A stretch of DNA of 64,000 bases, from NCBI RefSeq assembly GCF_048544455.1, contig NC_133526.1, positions 2,744,001-2,808,000 on the forward strand, written 5' to 3'. How positions within the stretch are numbered: position 1 is the stretch's first letter; the number at the start of each line of letters is the position of its first letter. This document shows positions 46,501 through 58,200 of the stretch, piece by piece. The notes beneath the pieces are model-generated. The model did no database searches. It was not told the DNA's origin and saw nothing but the letters and a program-made list of their open reading frames with translations. A program made the translations under genes and the position numbers. This DNA comes from Silene latifolia. Taxonomy: Eukaryota; Streptophyta; Magnoliopsida; Caryophyllales; Caryophyllaceae.

Positions 46501-49500
46501 TGGGATCTTTCCCTAACGTGAGGTATTTCCCATCATCATAAACATGAGCCAGTTCAAGCATGCCTTTCCATATCTCTATTTAAATGGTAAAAAAAGACAC
46601 GACCTAAGAAATAATATAATCCTCATCAAATCACAGCTTCTACAAATTATATACCTGGACATAAAAGAGCATGGGGCGGTTTGGAACAGGCCATGGAAAA
46701 TCAATGCCTGGTGATAACCTCTCATTGATTGTGACGCCATTCTGAAGTGTACCTTCATAAAAGCTGTTGGAAGGGAACTCTGATAATGCAGGATGCATAC
46801 GATATTGTACCTGAAATCCAAGATTAAAAGAAAAAAAATTGAATCATGGATAGCTTACAGTCTAAGGTACCGCTATACTAACAATATAACTATTTAGTTC
46901 AGTAGCCCTTATATGGGGTGATAATAAGACAAGACAGCTCGCGAGCGGCTCGAGCTCGGCTAGGTCAAAACCTGGTCATAACTCAGCATGTGCGAGCTTG
47001 ACTCGAGCTCGGGCTCGGCTCGATAACGTAACGAGTCGAGCCGAGCTAGCGTTGGCTCCGCTCGAAAAGCTCGTGAGCAGCTCGAACTTGTGCGATAAAA
47101 TAATAGGTTTGCACTTAATTTTTTAAAATATTTATCATGATTATATATTGTATAGCCATATTAAATGTTTTCATTAATCTGTCCAATATTTTTATACTCC
47201 CTCCCATCCAAACCAAAGGTTACATTTGACTTTATTACGCTTGCCGAGGCGCGTTTTGCAACGTAAATATCTTAAGTTACACATTATTAAAAATTATAAA
47301 AACTTCATATTCTAATAGCATTCATGACGATGAATCAAACAAGATCTCGCATGACTATATTTTCTCTTATACATTACTTATAATATCAAAGATTCTCTAC
47401 AATCATGAATAGTGCCAAAAAGTCAAATGTAACCTTTGGTTTGGATGGGAGGGAGTATATAACCTCCGAATCATGTTATTGAAACTATTGAAAGAAAAAA
47501 ACTATTATAACTTGAAAATTATATATAGGCTCGCATTTAGCTCGAGCTCGATTAACGCTGGCGAGCATGATAATAAGCTCAATTTTTTCAAGCTTGGGTA
47601 AGCTCGAGTTTTGTTTCATGAGCACAAGCCGAGCAAGGCCAAACTCGGGCTCGGCTCGTTATCACCCCCTACGTCCTGCATATGCCTTAAAAATCCAAAT
47701 CAAAGAATGAAATGATTAGGGAACACAATTATAAACAAAAAGGGAGTAGCACCTGCAATCTGATAGGCTTCACACCAAGCATGACAAGACGTTCAAATAA
47801 GGACTGCGCCAAACCAGCTCGAGCAGCTTTCTTGCACATTATCACAGGACCTAGTTGACAATGGTCCCCAACAAGAACAGCCTGAAAAGCCAGCTTGCAT
47901 TAGAAAAATGGGAAAAAAAATTCAAACCCATGCATAAGCAGCAAGATCTGCACAGAATTCCCTCTGTTCCATTGGAACAGACATATTTGCTTCAAATGCC
48001 TTCAATACAAGGTTTTTCAAAACGGAGGATTTAAGAGGGTGAATAAGGACCGCCACTTGAATGATTGTGTGGTATCAATGGCCTATTTCTACCTTACATA
48101 GTTGGTGTATCCACCAGGCTAAAGAGAGTCCCAAAGAGCAATATTAAATTTTTACAAGGCTACATGGACTAGAACTCACCTGCTTGGCACCAAGTACAAG
48201 TGGAATGAGACACTCGGGTTCTGTTGATTGGGTGGACTCATCAATTAGTACCTAAAAGTAACAACAATTAAGCACCCAGTGGGCCAGATATTTTCAGAAA
48301 GAAAAAAGAAAAAAAAGGACTCACGACGAATAACTTCATACCTGCCGGAACCTAAAATTAGAGACACGGGGATCTCCAGCTCCAACACATGTACAGCAAA
48401 TGACGTCTGCACTCTGAGCTATCTCCCTTTCTGTTGCTCGCTTCAAAGCTTTGTACTTTTTCTCATCACTGCTGGACAATTCTCCTGAAAAATTAAGACG
48501 TGGGCTTTAGCTCAAATTAAGACGCAAGCTAAGTTCACAAATGTACAGCCAGGAGGATCAATGAACAAAGAATAAAAATTTACATCATGAAAAGCATCAT
48601 TTTTAATTCAATCACAAGCAAAAATAGGCTAGAACTTTTGCAGTACGGTTTAAGTAGGAGGAGGGCTGTGCACCGGTCTGGACCGGAACCGGAATCACCA
48701 AAAATCAAGGACCGGAAACCGATCAGGCTGATTCCAGGGCTGTGCACCGGAATGGACCGGAACCGGAATCACCATAAAAACATGGACCGGAAACCGCAGG
48801 GCTGTGCAACGGTCCGGCCAATTCTGGTCCAATTGACCGGATCATGCACACCCACGCCACCTAGGTTCTAAACGACCACGTATCCCTAAAATCTGATAGA
48901 TCCCTGGCCATACCCCCATGCTGATGCAAAATATATATCAAGCCGTCCAATTCATTCACGAGTCCACCGCTATTTACTGATAAGAAATCATAGTTGCCAA
49001 ATAAAGTAAAGCTCGCCCCTCCCATTCTAAAACAAAATATCCACTTCTCTACCACAAAAAAAAAAATATCAATAGAATCCATAGTAACCAGCTAAAAATA
49101 AACATAGGCCACATATAATTGGAGGGCAGCGTTGACTGAAAAGGCACATTTCAATTGAAGAAAGCACAAAGAAAGAGTCGACAGGTCAAAGCCCACATAC
49201 ATGTGAATCCTCTGCGTATATAATCAACAAAAAAATCCTAGAACAAAGATAACCAAAATGACGAAATATTACCTTGTTCATCCTTCAGTTGTTGTAGTTT
49301 GTGCAATTCACTCTTTTCTGAAGTATCAAGGTGCCGGACCTATAAAGAATGAAATGGGAACTGAATAAAAATAAAAACTCTAATACAACAACATTACCCC
49401 AGTGCCTCAATGGCTCCCGCAAATTGCGGGGTAAAGGGGGGTCGGATGTACGCAGCCTTACCCTTGTGTTAGCAACACAAATAGGCTGTTTCCGAATGAC

Positions 49501-52500
49501 CCAAGATGAAAATTGCGTCGAGAACTGCATTGAATGACCGATACTTCACAAAAGAAAGAAGCGCAACCACTTTAGTGAGCCATTTTGATTTATTCCATTA
49601 TAATCCATAACCAAAGAGTAATGAGTCTTTGGCTCCATTGGAAATATGGAAAAAAAAGTACAACAATACATAAAAGAAAATTCAACAGAACAACCAAACC
49701 TACCAGCAAAATAATTGATGGGAATTGGTAAACCTATCCACAGATACAACTACTATACCAATTTAATCCACTTTGAAAGCTACCTTTCATAAACAAAAAA
49801 TAAAAACTCTAATACAGTGTAAAAACAACATTACATTATGAAAGTAAGAAGACCTGATAATGAAGTGTCAGATGCTCAACAGGAGAACTAACAGCCTCCC
49901 TTGACTTGGCACAAAGTCTGACCACCTAATCAAAAATTACATGTTATAAAATTAACAAATCTGTCATACATTAAATAGATGGGAAGTTCCAATTTGCCAT
50001 GTGAAGTAAGAACAGATTTGATTACCTTTAAGCCAGTAGAACTTATCTTTTCAGCAAGTTGGTCTACAGCCACATTACTCGGCGCACAAACCAAAACCTA
50101 ACAAGCACGTTCAAATAAGTGAGACTGCGAGAGAGTAGAGACAATACAGGATAACCATGAAGGAGAAGCATCATGTGTGAAATTTACCTGCCCTTGGCCT
50201 TGCTTGGCCATGTGATAAACAATAGCAGCTGAAGTTACGGTTTTCCCCGTGCCAGGAGGGCCCTGAATCAAACTTAAGGGCTTCTGGAGGACGCTCTTAA
50301 CTGCAAAAACCTATGTTTTTCAAAAGTCGTGAGACATTAGCAATAATAAAATAAAATAAAACATCTCACATTTAGTTGATATCCTCTACTACTTGCCCAA
50401 AAAAAAGGCAATACAGAATATGAAATAGATTTAAACCTTTTGGATTGCCTAACAGACATGGCTCCTAACCGAAATGCTCAACAGCATCTCTACCAAATAC
50501 CCAAAATTCAAAAAAAAAAACATTACAAACGGCGTGAAGAAGGCAAAAGGCAACACCTGTGAGGCATTAAGTTCTGGAAGGCCAGGAGCACCAAATCTAC
50601 GAGGCAAAGTATTTCGAACCATCTGCATCTCGACTTCATGGCCCAGCAAATGGTGGTAAATATACCTGTATTAAAATACATAACCGAATGCTTAGAGATA
50701 ACATAAATGGAAGACAAGAGAAACAGCACAGAATTGGGTTGCAAATCCAAACTCAGATTACACAACTCCACAGTGTAAACAGGCCCCGAGATATAAACCA
50801 AACTAGTCAAAGATAACAAGTAAACGGCAAAAACATTATGCTGTATGTTTATGCTAGTCCACAAATTACAAGTATGATGAATGTGAGCAGAAAAGCTTGC
50901 TAATAAGATTTTGTTAGTCAACTAGTTTGGTGGTCATGCCAACCTACCCGCTAACACTAGTCTCATCCACTGCAAAACTTTTCATTGCACTCTGCATCCG
51001 ATCAAAGCTTGTACTCTTCCAGACAAAATCAACACTGAAACCATGATTTATATCAACAGGAACTCCCTAAAAACAAAAACAAAAAATAATAAGCAAACAA
51101 TCAACTGGTTTAAAAAACTGAAAGCACAGAACAAGGGAATCTAAAAATCATGACTACCTGACTGGCACGAAGCTCCAGTGCAACCTCCTCTTGTGCAGTT
51201 AACTTAATCTGCAAAAGTTAAACAATCATGTAATATTCACAAGATAAAGCAAACTGTTCTGGACTGAACATTGGAGAGAAAACTGATTCCAAGTACAAAG
51301 TGCACCAAAATATAGAGATTCTCCAAAAAATTGTGGTGTATTAAGCAAGAGTAAGTACCACATGCCCAACTGACTGCCAAGCAGGATGAACAGCATCTCC
51401 TGAATAGCGTAGCCGCAACTCATCACCAGGCACAAGACGCAATTCATTATCCTCCTATCATGACACCAAAAATGCAATGTTTTAGAAAATAGAATACAAA
51501 GTACCAACAAAAGGACTAATAAATAATATAATAACAGTATAAAACCTCGAGCAAGAATAACAGAAATGAACAATATAGTGGGTAAAAGAAGTGTCTATAA
51601 AACCTTTGGGAAAACAAAATATGCAACGCGCTTCTTATTAAGTCCAATATCCCACCGAACTGTTAGATTGTCCTTACTTTGAGATTCTTTCATCATCTGC
51701 AAACCATTTACAGTACAAGATCCATTAGATGGAAGGCAGGCTACGAGCAGACGAAGAGATATCAGGCAAGCCGCCACTCTTAAAAATGATGCAATATAAG
51801 AAGATACCGTTAACGACAAAAACATGGAAGAAATGGCACATCACTGACCTTATCATAGTCAGCTTCAAGCTTGATAAGTGGAGCAAACACATTTTGATAC
51901 TGCAAAACATAAAACCAAAACCTTGAAGGTAAAAAAAAAAATACACAGAAGTCTAGAAGCCAATGAAAAACCTTCACATTCTCCGCATCACCATGCATAT
52001 AAAACAAGTAATTTGATAAAAACTGTTTTTCTCCAAGCAAGAGGTTTCTTCAAAAACCTTAGCCATTTGATGCAAAAGATTATAGAAGATTGCAATGTCA
52101 AACAGTGTTTAACCTGCACTATGAGCGATTCTCAAACATAGATCTGATGTCATTAATTACAGGAAGGTAGATTTTTGTATCACAGGGCAACAGGTTAAAG
52201 TTCATCTTCATATAAAAATGCATTTCAAAAATAGGAACCTGGTAAGCATCTTCATATTTTAAGGCAACAGGCTGTGGTTCATCATCAACACCAGGTTTCT
52301 CAAGATCCTCAAAAGATGCATCAGGATTTGTTTTCCACAGTTCTTCTATCTTATTAATCTGTTGTGCACTAATCTGTCTAGCCCTCAGTTGCTCTTGCTC
52401 AGATGGGACCTGCAGCAAGGAACCAGCTCATAGATTAGGGCATGATCATCTAACTACTCGCCAAATAAACTTCAAAGAAACACACATATCATCTCAATTA

Positions 52501-55500
52501 GCAAACTAAAAATTATACCTTGACAAGCCATGGAAGGAAGCAGCGATCATCAATAAGGGGGCACCATTGACTCAAATCCCAATTCATGTCCTTTAAAGCA
52601 TTTACACTCAAGCAAGGCTCCCGACAAAGAAGAACGACTACACTCTCTGTCTTCGCAGAAATAAATCCAAGTAAGAAAACATTACGGCAACCACAGTTGT
52701 AGCATTCCAGAATTGTTTCTCCTAATGGGCTATCTTTATGAAGACAGACTTCCTTGTGCTTTGCACGAACCTGCAAAAAAGGCCGTTAGGAAAATATCCA
52801 AAGAACCAACATATTAAAATAACAAATGAGATCAATACATCTCAATCAATACTGGTTCATTCATGATCACAGCGGCCTTCAATTTAATAAAAAAATTAAC
52901 AAGTTTGTATGGCTTAAAAAAAACATTCATGAGCAAAACAAACACCAACAAGAACTTGTTAGATTGTCTCTTTCCCTACAAAAACAAACCATTGAAACCA
53001 ATTAAAATGCACCACAATGTCGATTATTACAGACTTTTTATATAAAATATTTGGTAAATGATACAACATGAGATTCCGACGGAACAATGATGTCTGGATG
53101 TAAATCCAAAGTAAATAGGATAAAAACAGACTAACTAGTTCATTTTGTAAGGACTGCAAACAATCAAAAGACAACGAAATATACAGGCCTGCTTTAGCGA
53201 ATCGTCTGCATTCACAAAGCAGATCACGTCACAATGAACAGATAACTAAATAAGAACAATTCTACCAAACTTCACCAGAGCGCTTATTTAAAGCTTTAAT
53301 AAAAACAAAACAAATCTATTGTAGCCGACTCCTAATACGAGAGTAGAACATCTGCCCATTCTCATATGCCATCTCGTATCCGAATACCTTCTGCTTCTGA
53401 CATGTCATCCACTTAATGTGATTTAATTGAGTTTTATTATAACTATGAGTAATGTCTCATAACAAGAGGTCATGCGACTCAAGATGTGACATTTGATTTA
53501 TTTATTTGTACTGATTGGTATTCTTGACGTTAAATTCACATGATATTTAACATAAAGTATTGGGTAAATAGCATTCTGAACAAAGCATATAGACTACAGT
53601 TTGAAATAACGAATAGCACAATGTAACATCCTAATCTTTTTTAGTATGAAAAAAAATAGGGCTCTAAGCTTCAAAATTCTTTAAAAGTCGCCTCATTAAG
53701 ATATCATTTCATAACTAGAACCAATAGGCCAAAACATATAAATAATTACCCATCTACATTGTTCTTCCCATTATTCTTATATAAACACTTCGCTTTGCTT
53801 GTCGCATTTTTATTTGTTTCCTTGCTAGGTAAACTTTTTCTGCCTAATGATCAAATTGTCCTCATAAAAGATATAATTACGCAGATTACCATTTTCCAGC
53901 CCAAGAACAATTTATCTAACTTACCATTAAGTCAACCCCAAACCCTATTAAAGACACCAGCTTCTCTCCTCTCCACCAACCACCACCCTCTACCCTCTAT
54001 CCTCCCCACCAGTCTCCATCCTCTCTCCTCCCCACCAACTCCACCCTTTACAGCCATCATCACCCCCGCGTTCACCACCCTTGACAATCACCACCTCCAA
54101 CTCCTTCAGCGACAGCACAACACTAACCCCTCATCTTCAACAATTTCCTTAGAGACGCTAAAAGTGTAAATTGACAAAATAAACTCAAAAGTAATTCTCA
54201 AAAACTATGTGTCAAAGCTTATCGCCAACTCGAGACGCTTAGGAGTCAGAGAGTGATTTGGTTAGTCCATTAGTGGTAAATCGCACTCAGAAGGTGGATG
54301 AGCTGGGAGGGCCAGATGTAGTAGTGAATATTCAATTGGTTACATCCTAATCTTTTTTAGTATGAAAAAATAGGGCTCTAAGCTTCAAAATTCTTTAAAA
54401 GTCGCCTCATTAAGATATCATTTCATAACTAGAACCAATAGGCCAAAACATATAAATAATTACCCATCTACATTGTTCTTCCCATTATTCTTATATAAAC
54501 ACTTCGCTTTGCTTGTCGCATTTTTATTTGTTTCCTTTCTAGGTAAACTTTTTGTGCCTAATGATCAAATTGTCCTCATAAAAGATATAATTACGCAGTT
54601 TACCATTTTTCAGCCCAAGAACAATTTATCTAACTTACCATTAAGTCAACCCCAAACCCTATTAAAGACACCAGCTTCTCTCCTCTCCACCAACCACCAC
54701 CCTCTACCCTCTATCCTCCCCACCAGTCTCCATCCTCTCTCCTCCCCACCAACTCCACCCTTTACAGCCATCATCACCCCCGCGTTCACCACCCTTGACA
54801 ATCACCACCTGCAACTCCTTCAGCGACAGCACAACACTAACCCCTCATCTTCAACAATTTCCTTAGAGATGCTAAAAGTGTAAATTGACAAAATAAACTC
54901 AAAAGTAATTCTCAAAAACTGTGTGTCAAAGCTTATCGCAAACTCGAGACGCTTAGGAGTCAGAGAGTGATTTGGTTAGTCCGTTAGTGGTAAATCACAC
55001 TCAGAAGGCGGGTGAGCTGGGAGGGCCAGATGTAGTAGTGAATATTCAATTGGTTACTTTCGGTGTAACTTAACTAAATCAGACTAATGGTTTAATAGGT
55101 GGTCCACTTGCAAGATAATTTATTTTAACCTAGCATTTCTTAAGAACTGTTCCAAAAAAAAATCGCAATAAGACTTTCAAGGGAGGGAGTAACATTCATT
55201 CCTCAACTCTGTAACAAGCCTTGCCTATACCTCACCTCCAAAAATAATTGCATATGTTGGAAATTCCATTCACCTCATCAAAGCCAACCAGCAAACACAT
55301 CATTTATCTCCAAGCACTATGTTCCAAAAACCAACCCTCCCAAGATTGTTCCAACTTGTACATAGCAAACTCTCATCCTTCGCCTGAGCAATATTCTACT
55401 CTTCAAACTCACGTAAATCAATATTCAAACTTCCTCCACAAACACTGCCTAAAACTGCAACATATTCCCTAGAAGTCTAGCCTGCCATCCCCGAAATAAA

Positions 55501-56383
55501 TATCAACAGAAAACAAGCAAAAGTGTGACTTAAACAGGCTACAACTCTCGCCCGGAAAATAAAATCAAAACTTGCATCCAAATACCTACAAAGAGCTTGC
55601 TAGACAAGCGTAAATAGAGTAGAACTCTCAACCCAGAAACAAAATCAAACCTTGCATCTAAATACATTTGAAAAGCTCGTTAGACAAACTACGTCAAAAT
55701 CCTCGCTTTATCCCGATCATTTGCTAACCTTTAGTTTTCGAGCTACGTTTATTCAAGAAGGGAGGGGCACAATTTCGCTAACTCGAGAAAAGAGTGATCC
55801 ATTTATAATTTAAAGGCAATTCCAAACATAAACAAATGATCAAACACCACAAAATAGAACAAAGCAAACAAAATTGATCAGGAAAACGGACCAAATGATT
55901 GACAATGTGAGAACCAGAAGTATTCCCCCGAGAATTACAAAACCACTTTCGACATGATGGTACATTACACCGAACCACGCACGCTGGATTAGCCACACCG
56001 CAATACCGACACGCGTGCTCCGTAAAATCCCCTTTCGAAAACTGATCAACGAAACCATCAACATCATCTCCAACCGTCTCCTCAAAATTTAACCCACTCA
56101 TACCCGCCGCGAGCGTATCAACCGCTGAACCACCGCTTCCACCACGAATTACGCCGGAGTTGGACGACGGCGACGGCGTTTCAGACGGCGAGGACACAGA
56201 AACCGTCGGAATAGCGCGAATCGACGGTTGAGAAAGCTCGTTGAAGTGAGGATACGAGGAGAAATCGTCGTCGGCATCATCAGCAACGCCGACTTGAGTG
56301 TTGAATTCGAGGAATGTGTACGCGTCGGTTCCTGTGTCGGGTTGCGACGCCGTTTCGTAGAGATTTGTTGATTGAGAATCCAT
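40559..56383 (-). CDS. UPF1: Regulator of nonsense transcripts 1 (UPF1 RNA helicase)
   Basis: Superfamily-1 RNA helicase central to nonsense-mediated mRNA decay. Twenty-nine exons: 56383-55892, 52770-52519, 52409-52239, 51899-51849, 51696-51604, 51454-51359, 51208-51158, 51066-50948, 50665-50557, 50310-50188, 50097-50026, 49925-49854, 49339-49273, 48484-48342, 48251-48180, 47881-47753, 46810-46655, 46221-46108, 45990-45892, 45812-45735, 44589-44455, 44230-44156, 44027-43913, 43769-43411, 43301-43251, 43148-43077, 41771-41640, 41211-41092, 40705-40559. Phases close throughout, giving 1,254 residues, the length of Arabidopsis UPF1/LBA1. Exons 1-2 carry the Cys/His domain ([25 protein letters not shown]) that binds UPF2; exon 10 Walker A GPPGTGKT; exon 15 LIDESTQ; exon 16 GDHCQLGP; exon 20 [11 protein letters not shown]; exon 21 VALTRARYG. 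The C-terminal exons are rich in SQ dipeptides, the phosphorylation-type tail. A telo-box lies 5' of the start. Confidence 0.97.
41245..41580. repeat. GCCTTAGCGC-type repeat in UPF1 intron 27
   Basis: Two arms rich in GCGCCTTGGC/AAGGCG words (41262-41345 and 41500-41580) in opposite sense flank an AT-rich centre. A moderately repeated TIR-like sequence without clear termini. Confidence 0.4.
42131..42234. mobile_element. Stowaway-like MITE in UPF1 intron 26
   Basis: TTCACTGGAATTGCAA near the left recurs inverted at the right (TTGCAATTCCAGTGAA), which then runs into CTGGAGGGAGTA. The right terminus and TA are typical of Stowaway; the left terminus (TCTCTCCTAT) is decayed. Confidence 0.65.
42327..43042. 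repeat. Tandem duplication, one copy interrupted by a MITE
   Basis: A ~145-bp segment (CAACATTTTTAACCAAGAACG ... GAATGGATCATGC) is present at 42327-42401 plus 42842-42894, and again at 42904-43034. The first copy is split by the 439-bp element at 42402-42840; the second is intact and acts as an empty-site control. Confidence 0.85.
42402..42840. mobile_element. hAT-like MITE with 8-bp target duplication
   Basis: Ends TAGAGGTTCCAACAGGGTC and (reverse complement) TAGAGCTGGCAAACTTGACCC. The flanking octamers are GTCACCGC (42394-42401) and ATCACCGC (42841-42848). The adjacent duplicate at 42904 reads straight through TTTAGTCACCGCCCTCAAAAG without the element. The interior is full of GGGTC/GGTCGG words; no transposase. 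Confidence 0.85.
44705..45203. mobile_element. TIR element in UPF1 intron 20
   Basis: The left end AGTTTTAAATATCAGCCGC and right end (reverse complement) CCATGGTTCAAAATTTCGG resemble the TTTAAAATCGCGG termini of the element in LON2 intron 7. Both interiors contain CGATAC/ATCGTATCGG words near the ends. It explains most of the unusually long (1,145-bp) intron. Confidence 0.5.
46915..47669. mobile_element. CTCGAGC-rich TIR element in UPF1 intron 16
   Basis: Left GGGGTGATAATAAGACAAGA and right (reverse complement) GGGGGTGATAACGAGCCGAGC are inverted. The outer parts are full of GCTCGAGCTCGG words. A Stowaway MITE is nested inside at 47197-47455. Related in style to 37188-37627. Confidence 0.6.
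47197..47455. mobile_element. Stowaway-type MITE with ~38-bp perfect TIRs
   Basis: Starts CTCCCTCCCATCCAAACCAA and ends with the exact inverse, TTGGTTTGGATGGGAGGGAG; the match continues inwards through AAGGTTACATTTGACTTT. It is flanked by TA. The unbroken TIRs suggest a recent insertion into the older surrounding element. Confidence 0.9.
48661..48850. repeat. Three-copy tandem repeat in UPF1 intron 13
   Basis: GGGCTGTGCACCGG-(T)-TGGACCGGAACCGGAATCACC begins near 48663, 48737 and 48799, with units of ~74 and ~62 bp. GC-rich against an AT-rich intron; non-coding. Confidence 0.8.
53622..55057. repeat. 714-bp tandem direct duplication in UPF1 intron 1
   Basis: Two nearly identical copies, 53622-54336 and 54342-55057, each beginning (TA)ACATCCTAATCTTTTTTAG and ending AATATTCAATTGGTTAC. 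Each contains a 136-codon open frame (53759-54169 and 54473-54883) differing at only a few residues and rich in Pro, Leu and Thr. That frame has no recognised domain and lies on the strand opposite UPF1, so I treat it as non-coding. The TGTAAC start recalls some LTRs, so two fused LTR-like units are an alternative to simple duplication. Confidence 0.9.
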
Positions 56384-56458
56384 TGATTGATTTGATTTGA
56401 GTGATTGATTGCGAATTTTGGGGTGGATTGTAGAGATTGAAAGGGGAAAGGGGAATAA

Positions 56459-56486
56459 ATTAGGGTTAGGGTTAGCGTTAGGGTTT
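56459..56486. promoter_or_regulatory. Telo-box cluster upstream of UPF1
   Basis: TTAGGGTTAGGGTTAGCGTT followed by AGGGTTT lies 76-103 bp upstream of the UPF1 ATG; on the UPF1 strand this reads AAACCCTAAC repeated. Telo-boxes are known plant promoter elements near the start of growth- and translation-related genes. Inferred from sequence and position. Confidence 0.6.
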
Positions 56487-56489
56487 GAG

Positions 56490-58200
56490 GAATTGGGGGA
56501 AATATGTGATTTTATTGAGAGACGTCATAATATTTATGACAATGAATACGTTGAATAGACCAGTTAGCTACCTCTCTTTACCAACAACACAACGAAGAAA
56601 TGATTACGTAGTACTCGTGTTATAGGAAAGAATGGGACGGGTACAAGCGGTTATTTTTTAAATATTCCGTATTATATATGAATAAACATAATTTTGAGCT
56701 TGTGTAAAATTGCACGGACATTTAAAATAAAAATAATAAATTTTATAGTTACAAAATAACGGAATAATAGTCTTGTTAATATGTTGAAGCATTCATGCAC
56801 TTCTTGGTACGTATAATCATCATTCATTTTATATCTCTATTCATAATCACCTGTTTTAAGCCGGAAAACAAGCGTAGTTCATCCTCTATTTCCTATTACT
56901 TTTGTCAAATTCACCGTCTATCTGAGAACCAGTCTTCAGTTCTTCACCACACTCTTTTATTCAGCAACTCAAGTATCATATAGTATCGACTATTTCTAAC
57001 AATAATCTTAATACATTGAACCATATTATCACAAAACGTTAAAAATACTTTGTAAATAACATTTGAAATATTATGTATAATTCGAAATTTGTTATGGGGA
57101 ACCAACTCTTTTTTAAAAATTAAAATGAATAGCCTAGTGACAGACCCTAGTTATATACTTCATGTCCAAGACTCTCAAGTCATATTTCCCTTTTCACAAC
57201 ACATTTGTTTAATTATTACGTTGTAAGTAAACTCTTTTGCTCCACTTATAGAAAGCATAGACATTACGATTGTACAAATTACATAAATAAATACTTCGTA
57301 CATGGGTATAAACAATGTTTAACGTTTGATTACCCGATCATGGAGGATAAATGGAGATATCAATTACAAAATTTATTATTTTTGAACGTCCAAAACTTTA
57401 TTCATTCTTTGATGCATAGAGTTTCAAAAAAATAGTTACATCACGCATTTATTGTAACTTGAGGACATAAAGATAGTATAGGTAGGCCAATGTGAGACAT
57501 GTAATTATAAGGGCTTTGATGCACGCAACTGGTGGTTATTAGCATTATTAAGATCACTAGTTTTTGTTTACCACCGTGTTATAAGATGTTCACACATTCA
57601 ATTAAAACAAAGATGAAACTAAAATAGATTATGAGAGGTTTTAAGTTAAGACGGTTTTATTAAGATATGAAAGTTGTCAATAAAGTCAAAAGCTTAATGA
57701 CCAATCTATTATTTTATATCTTGATAACAAATGAGTAATGGTATGTGAATTATAAATTACCTAGAAAAAACGTAGAAAAATTATCCATCCTATTCCATCA
57801 TGGAAATGAGAAAAATAGATATGGCTTCATAAAAAAAACCTATGACAGATAGAAATACCTAAGAATCAATCAAAGTAAAATTATGAAAATAAAATGCAAA
57901 ACTAAATTGTGCAAATCTATAGATATTATTAAAAGGGTAAACCTTAAAAGCACGTAGACAATGCCACCTCGCATTACTAAATGCCACCTTGCATAACCAA
58001 ATGCCATCTTGCATAACCAAAATTCTACGTCATTGAAATATGATAAGCATGGAGGGCACGTTATTTCCATGAGAATTAAACGTGTACCTGAGTTATAGTA
58101 GTTGATTATGAATTCGATACGTTATCTTTTTCATAAACTATTTATAACTTCATCGTTTTATAATATTTTGTTTTTCATGTGGATTGTACTGACAACATTG
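56490..58200. other. AT-rich intergenic sequence, no gene seen
   Basis: No supported coding sequence, RNA gene or element termini. The only regular structure is a three-copy ~19-bp tandem at 57960-58020 (AAATGCCACCTTGCATAACC type). The left part presumably holds the UPF1 promoter. Confidence 0.5.

Noticed and set aside
53759-54883. Two duplicated 136-codon open frames that could look like a tandem gene family
   Set aside because: Low-complexity Pro/Leu/Thr composition, no domain, antisense within UPF1 intron 1, and explained by a 714-bp tandem repeat.
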